Positions 9,849 to 21,841 of a stretch of 64,000 nucleotides of DNA are shown here, piece after piece; the first letter of the stretch is position 1; each line of letters begins with the position of its first letter. The stretch comes from Thuidium tamariscinum. Lineage: Eukaryota; Streptophyta; Bryopsida; Hypnales; Thuidiaceae. The notes below the pieces were generated by a model that did not search any database, was not told where the DNA came from, and worked only from the letters and a program-made list of their open reading frames with translations. The position numbers and the translations under genes were made by a program. The stretch lies in the NCBI GenBank assembly GCA_947034885.2, contig OX344749.2:17313501-17377500 (forward strand). Direction: 5' to 3'.

Positions 9849-12264
9849 TCCCTACAACTAGCCAATTTTCCCAAATGTTCTCGTCCACGAGCTTCTATTC
9901 CTTGATGTCTTCCCTTTGACTGCTAGAAGTTACAATCTAGAATTCATGACCGTTGGAGGTCATTGGCCCCTCACAACTAGCCGCTCTGGTTTCCCTCCAT
10001 TGTCGCTCCCTTCTCCCGCCTCGTCATTGCAGGGTGTCTATTCTTTGATCATTGTTTACTCCCTTCGCTTGTTACTCTTGGTCCATGCTCAAGAGCTCCA
10101 TGTTCTTTGTTCGTACTAATGAGCATTGTGGAGGAGCTTGTTTGGTCACTACAAGTCCTCCAATGATCTAGTCTCTAAAGTTGAGTACAAACCTTCATTA
10201 ATGTTGTCTTTTTCTAGTTCCTCATAACTAGATTGTCTTTTGCAAATTTTGTTCCACAATTTGGTAGGTGGATGAGGCATTGATGAGTTTAGGTGAAATT
10301 TTGCTAAAATTGAAATGAGTAGTGGAGACAAAGTGAGACATTCTGGAAGAATTAGGTAGAAATGTAGACCAAGAGTTTGTTAATTTTACCAAAAAAATTT
10401 GTTTCTTGACTTTATTTGCTCAATTAGGTGCTGCACATTGAAGTATAGTCGTAATGGTGCTCAAAATTTTTACAAATTTTGGAAATTTTAGGATTCAAGT
10501 AAACATTGTGTCTTTTGTTGGAAAGTAGTGTCATCAATCAATGTGTACTAAAATTTCCAATGTCAGAAAGAATAAGGGCAATTGCACTTGGTGTTTTTCA
10601 TTGATTTCTTGCAGACAAAAATTTCAAGAAATTTTGACTCGAAGGTGATGACTTCCTCCAAGGATGTTCAAGGCCTACATTGCCACAGCACAACAACCTA
10701 CATAAGTGGTGCAAGTAGGCTTCTTCAAAGTCCACATTTCCTTGTTTGCTCCCCATGCTTGGGTGGGTCACTTTCGGCATTTTAAAAACCACGTGCATCA
10801 TAATATAGCATAGGTTTTATTGTTTCAAAGTAAAATTTATAAAGGATTTACAAATAAAGTAGGAGACTTTCAAAGTCAAAGATGCATTATAAGTAAAATA
10901 GATAGCTAAAAAATCTCAAGTATTAAAATTTTTTACATATAATTTAAGGACTAAAGATTAGGATCTTGAAAATTGTATTTAGTAAAGTTAGTTTTACATA
11001 GAGCTGGTTGTACAAAGTAGTCAAAGTATAAAGGTGGTACACAATGTTTGCATAGCTAATGCATTCAATTTTTGGATTTTTGTGTATTGCAAGTGGTAAA
11101 ATTGTCACACTAGTTAACTTGACTGAATTTTAAATACAAAAAAGGGTGTGACAACGGAAAAGAATATTTAGCCAAGTAAACATCCCAACTTTTCATGCAA
11201 ATTTCCTTAATCTTCTCTCTAACCTTCTTACTTATAACTTTCTCTTCAATTCACTCTTTTCCCTTATAAAGAAAATACCCTAGAAAAAAATACTTTCACT
11301 TACATTATATAAGTAAGTATAGGGTGCCATAATATAGGACATTTTTACAAATTATGTAAATATAGGGGACCATTTATATGAGCCTTTGAGGTAAATAGCC
11401 CCCCAAAAAACATACAAAAAGTGACCCACCCGAGTCCCCATGTTCCCTATTTGTTCCCAATGTTCCCTTGTCTATATCCCATCTTCTCCCCCTTCCATGT
11501 CCCCTCTAACTTGAACCCGTTGCCTTTGTTTTCTTTAGAAGATTGGCCCTGAACTCCATTTCTTCAAAGTCAATGCTAAAAGCCCTACTTTCGCTACCCC
11601 CCTCCCCTATTTTCACAAAAGAAAGCATGTAACTTACAAACTGAAGGTCCGTTTTACATGAAAATTATATGTACTTAAAGCTCTTGAAAAACTATAAGTG
11701 TGGTAAAAATTTTAAAAACATGTGGTCCAAATTGACACTAAACGAGCCTACCTAGAATCAATTTTGTCTACTATGGGAAAAATGGGACTTTAAGGGTTAA
11801 CATAGATTAAATTTTTGGAATGTGGACGATAATTTATGTATTCATTGATGTACATGTGTATTCATCTAAAATGGTCCAATATTTTTTTGAAGATTTTGTT
11901 ATAATTTAGTAATTTAATGCATTATAAATGAAAGAATATATTGTCAAACATTCACTCACAATATTAGTGGGCCTACAATTGAGGTCAACTAAAGATTATT
12001 AAATTCAGTAGGTGCATCCTTCAATTCTACAACTTTTTTAAAAAGTTATTCATTTGACACATTTTATCCTCAACAGCATATTGAGATTAAGAGCAACAAA
12101 AATTTATGTGTTTCCTCATTAGTGTATTATAAATAACAAATTTGAACAATAATAATAATTTTTTGCAAATTGTCTACTACAAGGAGACATTGAAATTAAC
12201 CCCTAAAAGATGATTCCATTGCCACAAGGTCAAAATTTGTTATTAAGTTCAATTAAGCCTTTTC
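9849..12264. other. Intergenic DNA; possible upstream part of the piggyBac remnant
   Basis: The bases just upstream of the remnant on the minus strand (about 9850-9960) keep a polar, protein-like frame, so the decayed gene may extend that far. From 9960 to 10140 composition is more balanced, but no domain is visible. A minus-strand frame at 10598-10801 (67 codons) is compositionally protein-like but matches nothing I recognise. A pyrimidine-rich stretch at 11420-11640 has no open frame. A GGGACTTTAAGGGTTAAC string near 11790 and TTAACCCCTAAAAGATG near 12196 look like isolated ends of TTAA-type elements. Confidence 0.4.
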
Positions 12265-12935
12265 ATTCATAAAAGACTAGCTTGTCAAATTTAGCAACAT
12301 AGTAATTTTGGATAGTTTCGTGTCACTAGAGATTTCCATATTTTGGGTCCCAACTTTATAAGAAGGTGTGGATGACGAATATCTCTCATGTGCACCTAAA
12401 TTCACAACATTCCAAAATATGAGTCAAAAGTTAGGGCCTAATATGGATTTTTTTTGGAAATGAGTAGTTTAGGCATATTTGAAACAATGATTTTTTTAGA
12501 AATACAAATTTGAAACTGATGTTTTAGATTTATATATGTGTGGAACACTTTGAACTTGTTCCATTTTGATCAATGAGTAAAAAGTTATGAGGAGTTTTTG
12601 TTTGTAAGCAATACTTATGGATTCTCTACTCTAAAATAAACTTTGAAGTCCTTTATTTTACTAAAATTTCAATATTTTTTGAAAAAAATAAAATTGTAAG
12701 ATGCAAATTGTTCATTACAACATTAAAAGCATTGGGATTGGCATTTTTCAATTCTATAACTTAATTCTTAACAATTTAGTATTTTGAATCATTCTTAATT
12801 CTTTCTTCTTACAATTTTTTTCCATATGTTGTACAATTCCAAAATGCTTTGAAATTTTCAAAGCATGTAGTCAACTTGCCTTAAAGAAAGAATCCAAAGA
12901 AGCACCACTATTTTGGACAGTTTTTGCAAAAGGTT
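12265..12935 (-). mobile_element. Family A element, truncated reverse copy (A-c)
   Basis: Matches family A in reverse: AGCAACATAGTAATTTTGG near the left end, the CACTAGAGATTTCCATA block shared with the copy at 4992, a GAACTTGTTCCATTTTGATC block, and the ATTCTCTACTCTAAAATAAAC centre. It stops where an opposite-orientation copy begins (about 12940), so the two are joined head to head. The terminal CCCCTAAA is degraded. Confidence 0.6.
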
Positions 12936-12939
12936 TTTG

Positions 12940-13870
12940 GCTATGTTTTCACCAAGAACACTCCAAAAATTTAGATTTCTAATACAAAGTGCAAAATTTG
13001 AGAAAAAAAACATTTTTTGAGACTTGTAACCGTAGAATCTTGTAGTTATGTGGTTTGAAAAGATGTGGAAAAAATTTCAGAAATTTCCACTAGGTAGATT
13101 GCAAGATATTTACATTTGAATTGACAAAAATCCTTTTTTTATCCTTGCAAAAATCTAGGCAGATGCACTTCACAAGGTCACATTTGTATGAACAAATGTT
13201 CAAAAATGGTGGTTACTCTTTAGATTTGTTTTTCAATGCAATTTAGTTATATGCTCAAAAAATTTCAAATCATTTGGAATTGTACAACATATAGGAAAAA
13301 AATGAAAGTAGAAAGAAGTAGAAAATGCTTCAAAATACCAAATTGTGAACAATTTATCTATAAAAATTAAAAATGACAATCTCAATGGTTGTAATATTTT
13401 AATAAACTATATTCACCCAATATTTTGATTTTTTTTCAAAAATATTAAAAATAGAATTAAATAGAGAATTTCAAACTTTTTTTCTAGAGTAGAGATTCTA
13501 TAACTACCTGCAATCTATCCCCAACTAAAATTCTTCATAACTTTTGGCTCATTGATCAAAATGGAATGATTAAAAGCTTTTCACTTAGACATAAGTATAA
13601 TAAACCAATTTCAAATTTTTATTTCTGAAAAAAATATTTTGAAGAAGTTTTTTGAGTTGCCCTGGCTTCCCAAAGATAAAATAAAATCACATATCATGCA
13701 ATAACTTTTTAACCATGTAGTCAAAAGTTACAAAAAAATTTGGGTCTTAAAGGACATCCTTGGACACATGTTGTGTAAAAATTTCAAAGAAAAAAAATAA
13801 GAACTTCATTCATAATGAGCTACCCAAAATTTGCTATGTTGCCAAAAAATGCAACTTGGTCCTTTAGGGG
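12940..13870 (+). mobile_element. Family A element, forward copy (A-d)
   Basis: Starts at a GGCTATGTTTTCACC-like left subterminal block and ends TTGGTCCTTTAGGGG at 13870. The following TAAA replaces the usual TTAA. The interior carries the CTTGTAACCGTAGAATC block, the CTTTTGGCTCATTGATC phrase, a TAACTTTTTAACCATGTAG phrase and TTGCCAAAAAATGC. It is non-coding. Together with the truncated reverse copy before it, it makes an inverted arrangement of about 1.6 kb. Confidence 0.65.
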
Positions 13871-13914
13871 TAAAAATGTGAGCTTGTAAAGAGGAGTTAC
13901 GTGGATTTTGTGAG

Positions 13915-14135
13915 CCAAAACAAGGATTTTTGTATATTCAAAAGCTCACATCTTGTAATTCATGCACTGAAAGTTTTTGAACTTTTTTCTACATGCTCTC
14001 AAGTCAACATACTACAATATCCTATGGTTATATGTGTCTAAGAATGTTTTCTTTTAAAAATTCAGTACTTGTATTAGAAATGGAAATTTTTAAGTATTTT
14101 TGGTGAAAATATAGTCAAAGAACTTAAGGGTCAAA
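13915..14135 (-). mobile_element. Family A element, terminal fragment (A-e)
   Basis: A fragment of the left-hand portion of family A in reverse. It carries an AATTCATGCACTGAAAG-type block, TCCTATGGTTATATGTG, GTACTTGTATTAGAAATGG, and the subterminal TTTTTGGTGAAAATATAGTC, ending AACTTAAGGGTCAAAG where a good copy reads AACTTTAGGGGTTAA. The terminus is mutated. Confidence 0.6.
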
Positions 14136-16195
14136 GAATGCTCAAATTTCAATGTAATAATTTTGTGGCATGAGATGAGTTTTTTTTTGTTTATGATCCA
14201 TATAAAAATCTCTAGAAGTTTTGCAATAAATTTTTCTTTATTTTTAAGCAATATGATAACTTTGGTCTCATGGTTCTTTGTATGTTTTTTCATTTTTTGG
14301 TAAATGAAAACTTTTGGAACAAAGATTTTTTGTTTGAATTTCTATGAAGCTATAATTTTGTTTGCCTTGGTAGCTCCAAATTTACCTTGATTTCTACTTT
14401 TGGGTCATTGCAAGAAAGATCTGCGGCAAAGCGTAGCGTTTTGCACAGTACTCACTTTTTTCTTTGGGAGTATTGTATAAATAGTAAATCAATTTTTTTT
14501 AAAAGTGAAAAATATGTTTGATGTATATACCTTTAAGAAGAAGATACCCTAGGAAGGAAAAGCATAGAAAAATTCTCTAAGTAGGAGAACTAGAAAAGTG
14601 CTGAATTTCGTGAAAATTGTAACTTTCACTATATTTTCACATTTTAATTTGTAAAAAATAGGGATAGTAATTTTTATTAAAAATAAAAAATTTCCATTTG
14701 GGAAGACTTTATGGTAAAGGTATTTCACCAAAATAATGATCCAAAAACTATCTTGATTGTTCAAAAATGTGCGCGCAAGGGAGGCCTGTTAGCACACATG
14801 TAGAGGAAAGAGAATAATGATTTTTTAAATTTACTTCGGTGGAAACATGCCTACTTAGTGTATGAATAGACTCTAGAAATCTCAGATCAAAATTATTAAT
14901 TTAAAGTACTCCCCAGTACTAAAAACCCCTAAACCGCAAAGTGTGACAAATTAGAGAAATTAGAATTTAAATATAAAATGATTTTTGAAAATTTCTAAAA
15001 AATAAGGGTTTTGATAACTATCAAGTCAGTCATCTTCAATAAAAATTTCAAGTTCAAAGAGTTAATGCTTCAAAAGTTATAGCTCATGACAACTCCGTCA
15101 CTCAAAGTGTGACGCCAAATAGTACAAGTCTTTCTTGCATTCACCCTTTTATTAAGCTCTCTTTTAGGATAACGACACTATAAGATACCCATGTTTTAGA
15201 TGATGGATTTAGGGTGACATGAAATGTAATAACACATGTTTTTATATCAACAATGATGTCCACCATAACATCTTGATGTTATGTAAGGATAACAACGATC
15301 ATGTAGTCTTAGACGGGGGGGGGGGGGGGGCAATTGCATTTATGTTAACATTTCACTAATGAAATTGCAAGTGAGCTTGTCTCATGTAGAATGTTTGAAA
15401 AAGTTCATTGTAGCATCAAAGCAATTTTGAATTTCTTTGCCATACTTTTCAAACGACAAAGGAATGTAGAGGGCATATTATTCATGCTACTCCTTTTGAA
15501 CAACTAGACAAAGTACCAAACATATAATAAGTCTGAAAATCTTCCTCGTAGGTCTTAACGTGATCACTTGATTTAATTTCCTTCAATTTAGGATTGTTTG
15601 TAAACATTAATCATTAGTACTCATCCAAATTCCTTGCAATAGAGTTTTTCTTGCCTTTAGTAGTGCCTAGCATCATAACAGAGTGGGCCTATTGAGGCTG
15701 GTTGGAAGCCAAACTCATTAGACACAATGTGCTAACCCTTACAACTATGGTGAGTACATCTTTAACTAATCAATTTACCAAATTCATTCATTTATTAACA
15801 ATAATGACATGAATTATAAGTGTTTATGTGATTGTCTTGAAATCAAGAATGGACTAAAATTTATAGATACGTATTTATAAATATGGTTCCATTTGCAAAT
15901 GAATTCTCTTAAAGCTTTCCATCAATTTGCTTCAAGATTGAAAAATTCAATCATTACATCAATTTATCTTGTAGTACACTTAGTGAAGCATTTATTTATT
16001 TCTACATCTATCTATCTTTTGAACCAAAAATATGTTTTGATCACATTCATACACTTTTTCATTCAAATTTGGTGCATTCATCTATATTCTAAAGAAAGAT
16101 GAATTTTTTTTGGCATAATAAGGTTCCTTTGATTTAGAGAGTAGAACAATTTTCTTTTGAAATTGTGAAATTTGGCACTTTTGTTTCTAGATGAA
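14136..16195. other. AT-rich intergenic DNA, no gene seen
   Basis: Apart from a G16 tract at 15315-15330, no structured repeat or coding region is evident. Frames of about 60-70 codons are low-complexity and unsupported. Confidence 0.5.
15315..15330. repeat. Poly-G tract (16 G)
   Basis: An uninterrupted run of 16 G in otherwise AT-rich DNA, flanked by AGAC and CAATTGC. Such a run could form a G-quadruplex. Its exact length may also be uncertain because homopolymers are prone to assembly error. Confidence 0.9.
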
Positions 16196-16400
16196 AGGCC
16201 GGTTGGGGTGAACTAGCCCCTTTGCTTCGCTAATCCAAATAATTTTAGGGATGCAAGTAAAACAAAAAGCCCCCTATTTTTTGCTTATCTAATTTACCTT
16301 GTACACGTTCCCAAGTTGATTGGGGGCCTTTGATTGCAAATATGAATTCAAAATTTAAAAAAAAAATTATTTGCAAAAGATAAAAAGTTTTAGCATTTTC
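16196..16400 (+). repeat. Dispersed repeat D, uninterrupted copy
   Basis: Shares with 29733-30165 a series of blocks: CTTCGCTA near the start, an AAAAAGCCCCCTA run, GATTGCAAATATGAATTC, and AGCATTTTCC near the end. The 29-kb copy is split by a 260-bp MITE. Here the target appears intact as AAATTATTTGC (ATT at 16366-16368), so this copy is the empty-site reference. The class of repeat D is unknown. Confidence 0.6.
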
Positions 16401-16895
16401 CTAAGTGGCCGAGTGAAGAAGTCAGTCGATCAGTTCTATGTGGCCAAATAAAAAGGACTTGTTATATAGTTATATAATCAGATGGACAGTAGATTGTCCA
16501 TCTATCAATTGTCCACCCACTTGACTAATGACTGATCTACTTGAACACTGGGTGGACAATTTTCCAAATGTCAAATGACATTTGCGGGGCCGCAGACGTT
16601 GACGTTGGATGTCCAACCGTCTTGTGAACCCTATTGTTAGTAGTCATCAAGTCGGCCACAAATCCACCCAATGAGGTTTTGAAGTGATGTTGTTGACGCC
16701 ATTCACAAGAATAGAGGAATTATTGGTTCATGCTACTATTGAGCCGAGAATAACTATAAAGCCACCACTCAAGAGACTATTGAACTGTTTTTGCATTCAT
16801 TAAAAGTAGATACACCTGCTAATTGCATTTGTTTTATAGAATACTCTTAATGCTCTATTCATTGTATTCCCTAGAATAAACACCCATTCATTGGG

Positions 16896-18004
16896 CAGGG
16901 TTGCTAAAGTATGAGCAATGAGCGTTGAGCATTGAGCAGGAAGATTTGAGCGTTAAGAATTTTAAGAAAAAAATTTAAGAATGAATACTTTAAAATTAAT
17001 TTTATAAAAAATGAATCTTTAGATGTAAATGCCTTATTTCATTCATTACTTTAGATGGATGAAAATAATACCAGATGAATGTAGATGAAAAAATTAAGAA
17101 CTATGGATGTAGATTATTCTTTGGATTGTAAAGAGCCTTCATTGAAAGAACTTTTTGGCATCAACAAAAGGCTCCTTGGATCCGAAGACTCTTCCTTGGG
17201 TTTAAAAAAACCTTCGTTGTAAGAAGTTTTGGGTATCAAAAAAGGCTCCTCGGATCCGAGGAGCCTTCCTTGGGTTCCGAGGAGGCTCTTAGGAATTCCG
17301 AGGAGGCTTGTAGGGAGACAATATTAAAAAGCAATGATGGTTTTAAGGCCTCTTCGATTCAAAGATGCTCTAAATGAGCTTTTTAGCAAAAATGAAGGAC
17401 TCATTGATTTGAAGTACCCTTATATTAGTTCCAAAGTGGTTTCAATAAAAGACCTTTTGGCACCAAAAAATGCTCCTTGGATTCAAGGAGCCTTTTATGA
17501 ATTCAAAAAGCCTTATTAAAAAAAGCCTTTTAGAACTAAGGAAAAGCTCCTCGAATCCGAGGAGCATTCTTTAGGTTCTAAAAAAGCCTATACTAGGAGA
17601 GCTCTTTGGCTCCAAAGAGGTTTTTAGGGAGACGATATTAAAGAGGATAGATGGTTCAAAGCCTCTTTGGTTTCAAAGAAGCTTATAATGAGTTGCAAAG
17701 TTTTTAACAATTTGAAAATTGAATGATGAATGATGGATGATGGATGGATGACATCGATGAAGTTCATTCACACATGAATGAATGGGTGTTCATTCATGCA
17801 ACCTTTTATTATACCATCAACTATTTTATATAATTTTTTTGTAGATTTTAAAAAAATTTAAAATTAAATTTTTTTTGTCATTATTATTTTTGGATTTGAT
17901 AATACTATTTATTTCTCTAACATGTCTATTTTTAGAAAACATTCTTGCAATGAGCATTCAAGTTTCATTGCTCATTGCTCCCTGCTCATACTCTAGCATC
18001 GTTG
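16896..18004. mobile_element. Non-autonomous DNA transposon, 1.1 kb, hAT-like ends
   Basis: The left end is CAGGGTTGCTAAAGTATGAG. The right end, read inverted, is CAACGATGCTAGAGTATGAG, matching at most positions. A 10-bp direct repeat ATTCATTGGG touches both ends (16886-16895 and 18005-18014). CAGGG-type ends are typical of hAT elements, which duplicate 8 bp; a 10-bp duplication would be closer to Mutator-like elements. I therefore leave the superfamily open. No transposase frame is present. The interior holds degenerate direct repeats: a GGGAGACRATATTAAA unit recurs at about 17312 and 17629. It also contains a perfect 26-bp palindrome at 17242-17267. Confidence 0.65.
17242..17267. repeat. 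Perfect 26-bp palindrome inside the hAT-like element
   Basis: The sequence is its own reverse complement, centred on CTCGGATCCGAG with AAGGCTC/GAGCCTT outer arms. Degenerate versions of the same motif occur at about 17160-17185 and 17545-17570, so it is the consensus of an internal repeat and could fold as a hairpin. Confidence 0.85.
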
Positions 18005-18954
18005 ATTCATTGGGTTCCAACATTTTCTACAATTGCTTAACACTATTCATTGAATTGTTTCTAAGAATTGCCAAGAACATCGAGTGAGTAATATTGATGA
18101 GTTTATTTTGTATGAGGAGAAATACTTTGAAGAAGATTAAAGGTTGAGCATCATATTCAACATCACATTCTTCACCAATATTCTTTAGCTTAGTTACTTC
18201 TACCCTAGTTTAAGGTTTTAAAATTTTGATGTTTTCATCTCCTAAGAATTAGAGACTTGTGAGATTGACTAGATTTGAATTGGAAGTAATTGAGTGTTTT
18301 TCTTCTTGCCTTGATTTCACATAGTCACACACTTCCTACTATACCATTTGGAGATTTTGGAGACAAAGAAGCAGTTTTGAAGCTAAACAACATTTCTTAA
18401 GTTTGGAAGTAGTATCCCTTTCTTCTGGTAGACCCAAATGTAGTATAGTTAGTGGTTCTTTAAGCAATTAGAAAATTTATAGTGATTGTGAACTTGTACA
18501 TTCACTTGTATATTTGCGGTTGTTTGAACATTGCGTCTAACATCCTTTTAGATCCCTTTCAAGCACAATTTCTTCTAGTATTTAGTTTATTACTGATGTC
18601 CTTCATTTACTCTAAGAATTTGTCTTGTAGATGTGCTACTATTTAGTTTGACACTAATGTACAAACTCATGTATGATTTTTTGGGCTTCTAGTCTTAAAA
18701 GGATTCAAGGGCATTTTTGTACAAACTCTATGGAATCCATTGATTCTTCGACAAAATCATGCTTCTACATTTTCTAGGCTCTTGGTGCCTAAAGGATTGT
18801 AGACTACTTGTGAGCTTGTATCCCATTATGAGATTTGTAATTTTCTCCACTTCAAATATTGGATTTGCAATTATTACATGTAGTACACATAAATGTCTCT
18901 AATGTCCATCTATTTATACATGTTTGCAAGGATGTTTATCCCTAGTCGTGATAA
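18005..18954. other. Intergenic DNA, no gene seen
   Basis: Only short, unsupported frames. No repeat boundary was recognised. Confidence 0.45.
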
Positions 18955-19090
18955 GGTATGCATATCCATTACAAACCCTTGATCCAATTACTTCCTTGTA
19001 TACAACTTTTATACATTCCAAGGGTTGAAGTGTAAGAATTTTGTTGATAAGGAAGCAATTGGATTGAAGGTCCTTACTGGGTATGCATAC
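18955..19090. repeat. Inverted repeat / hairpin
   Basis: The left arm (about 18955-19001) reads GGTATGCATATCC ... TTGATCCAATTACTTCCTT. The right arm (about 19049-19090) carries AAGGAAGCAATTGGATTGAA ... GGGTATGCATAC, its imperfect reverse complement, with a loop of about 45 bp. A minus-strand frame crosses it but is explained by the palindrome. No terminal duplication was seen. Confidence 0.6.
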
Positions 19091-19229
19091 TTTGGTGGTG
19101 GAAACTAGATTGGATGTTTCAATTAAAACCATTGTTGCAATATAACACATTTTTTGAAATTTTGTGGGTCAAATTCAAGTGGATGAATGCATTTATACAT
19201 GAAACATATTTTTGTATTATATTATTCAT

Positions 19230-19730
19230 GTTTTGGGTGGATAGTATGAGGTCCACCTAAAAGACAAATTGTGCCAAAAAAAAGTTTAATTTTAAAAATT
19301 CCCTTGAACAACTCCCCCCGGTTTAAAATTAATTACCTCTCCACCTTCCTCTCCCACCTCCTACTTGTAATTTTGAGAACTAATGAACTTGACAATCAAT
19401 ATAGAACAATCCTGTATCTTGTATCCATATCCATATCCACTCCCATTTTTGTACACATTATTCATATCATATCACGTATTTGTATCCATATTTGATATTG
19501 TATATGTGTTTTGTATTCATATAATATCCATATCCATACATTGAATTTGTATGTGGACGGCTCAAATTAAATCTCACAAGGATCAATGGCTTGTGATTTT
19601 TTGAGAAATTCATAGCATTTTGGAAAGGAAGCATTTAAAAAAAAAATCAATGGCTTGAGATTTTTTTGGGGGAAGGAGGAGGGGAACTATCCAAGAGGTG
19701 GTTCCATCTTTTCAACGCATAGGCATAGTT
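19230..19730 (+). repeat. Dispersed repeat G with TATCCA-rich core, copy 1
   Basis: Aligns with 49895-50365. Both begin with a C-rich segment, then GACAATCAATATRG, then an irregular array of TATCCATA and related hexamers, then GGACRGCTCAARTTAAATCTC, a CAAYGGCTTGTGATTTTT phrase repeated once in degenerate form, and a GGGAGGRGGGGCAACTA-like tail. Two copies with matching flanks on both sides of the hexamer core indicate one dispersed element carrying a built-in microsatellite. No reading frame is shared. Confidence 0.6.
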
Positions 19731-20619
19731 ACATAAATCTAATCTAAATTTTTTCAATCCAAGTTTTTGTGAGTTTATTTGAAGCAAGCAAATTGTGAAG
19801 TGCCAACATCTTGATTGAGCATTTTATATACATACAAGATCATCAATGCTTGGAAGATTTAAAAAAAACACACAATTGAAATGGGTTGCATAAGAAAAAC
19901 TAAGTTGCTACTTTCTTGTCATAGATAACAATCCAGAGTCTACATTGCTATTGCATTTGATGCCATAGTCAAGGTCATGCATTTTCAAACAATTCATAAG
20001 TGACTTGGTAAAGTTTTTCATATTGATGAAGTCTATCCTTCCTCCACTTGCATACATCAATAGCAAAAAAAGTATTACAATCTTGTTTGTTGAATAGACT
20101 TTGGGATTTGGCTCCACCAATTCATGTCTTGGAGGCATTTAGGTGTGTCTTGATTTTTCTTCCTTCACTTTTGGAGCTTCCAAAGTAGAAACAATCATTG
20201 ATAAGAGAAGAAATGGTATTTTTTTCTTCCAAATTTTCAAGGTCCTTAATGAAAGAATCCCTTTCCCCATTGACCTTTGTACAACCAACCACAAAGTTTG
20301 TAAACACTGCTATAAATCTATATTGTAAACAACATTTTTTAGTAAAGTTTTCAACATGATTTGAAATGAATGGTAAGTAATGAAGTCAATACATCTACAT
20401 GGGCTAAAATATAGTAGAAGCCTCCATAACCAACTACTTAATACTCAAAATTGCAAGATCGAAATTTGAATTCCCGACATATATAGCAAGTTTGACAATA
20501 AATCATTCTAAAAGTAGATGTCAATATTGGTAACATTTTTGGGTTGGAAAAAAGGAAGCTCAAAGAATATTCCATTCTATTTTGAATGTATTCCAAACCT
20601 TATTTTCCAAAAATAATTA

Positions 20620-20897
20620 AGGTGGGTACGTACATCCAAAAGCACGGTTGACCTTGAACTGCCATCTACAATCTATGTACATTTTGAAAATCAATGATGT
20701 ATACAAACTGTAGATGGTGCTTTTAGAAACAAACTTTGACCCTTGATAACTTTTGCATATGGTATCCAAATGTTGCGTTCTTAGGTGCGTTGGAACATGC
20801 TTTCACATGCCAAGAAGACTATATGAAAATCTGAACAATTTAATAATAGTAACTAGGCGCAGAACCAATTTGTGGTGCCTTTGGGTGTACCCACCTT
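20620..20897. mobile_element. Mariner-like MITE, copy M2
   Basis: The left end is AGGTGGGTAC (after TA at 20618-20619), and the right end GGGTGTACCCACCT. One extra T precedes the right TA (20898-20899). It contains GCCATCTACA, GTAGATGGTGCTTT, TAACTTTTGCATATGG and GTGCGTTGGAACATGCTTT. It lies 52 bp from another copy in the same orientation. Confidence 0.8.
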
Positions 20898-20949
20898 TAA
20901 GTATTTGCTCAAGATGTGCTGATTTTGCCCTTCACTTACAATATACTTA

Positions 20950-21220
20950 AGGTGGGTACACCTAAAATTGCACCTCACCTAAAAGTGCCATCTATAGTTG
21001 CTGTACATTTCTGAATTCTATTATGTACCTATTTGGCTGGAGCGCTTTTAGAAACAGACTTTGAACCTTAATAACTTTTGCATACTGTATCCAAATGCTG
21101 CGTTTTTTGGTGCATTGGAACGTGCTTTCACTTGCCAAGAAGACTATATGAAACTCTGGTTAGACTAGTAATAGTTACTAGGCACAGTCCAAAAAGTGGC
21201 ACTTTTAGGTGTACCCACCT
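20950..21220. mobile_element. Mariner-like MITE, copy M3
   Basis: A 271-bp copy with clean ends AGGTGGGTACACC and GGTGTACCCACCT, flanked by TA at 20948-20949 and 21221-21222. It has the same inner blocks as M2, including TAATAACTTTTGCATACTG and GTGCATTGGAACGTGCTTT. M2 and M3 are near-tandem in the same orientation. This could reflect two insertions into one TA-rich spot or a local duplication. Confidence 0.85.
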
Positions 21221-21841
21221 TAAGTGAAGGAAATTCCACAACCCAAAGTCACACAAACAAACCAACTCATGGCAGTGAAAAGTATTTGTAAAGCTGCAGT
21301 GGAGGTTGCTTGTTTCGCCTTTCTGGGGGAGCCCGCTCGACCTGACTCCAGAACATGATCCCAGCTCCAAATGGGGGAAGTTAATGTGATGATATGCACT
21401 GAGTGCAGCCGAGCAGCAGTAGGTCATCCCCCTATTTCTGCATGGGAGAGGACTTGCCAAGAAATCCAGAACTGGGGAGTTCAATTGGAAGGGCTCAAGC
21501 AGATGATTTGCTCATGAACTTCATATGCTGCACCAGCCAGCAAATGATGACAGCAATGAACTGCTCGGTATGTCAAGACCAGGGGGTGCTTAACTTAGTC
21601 GGTTCATTTGGAACTCAATTAGTTTTACATACAAGCTGACGTCCTGGAGCCCAGCCACCTTCAAAGAAACAATGAAATTCAAACTTACCTGAAAAAAATA
21701 ATACAATGTGGATTGACGCGTACGGTAAAAACTCAATGTTCGCTCTTGCATAGATTGCAAGACTCTCAAAAATGCACTCGTCTCGGACTAAAATCCAGCT
21801 CTAAGTTTCGAACAGTGTAGTATGGTCCTGAAACAACAGTG

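Noticed and set aside
21128..21484. 118-codon minus-strand frame
   Set aside because: Its C-terminal quarter is the mariner-like MITE M3. No domain.
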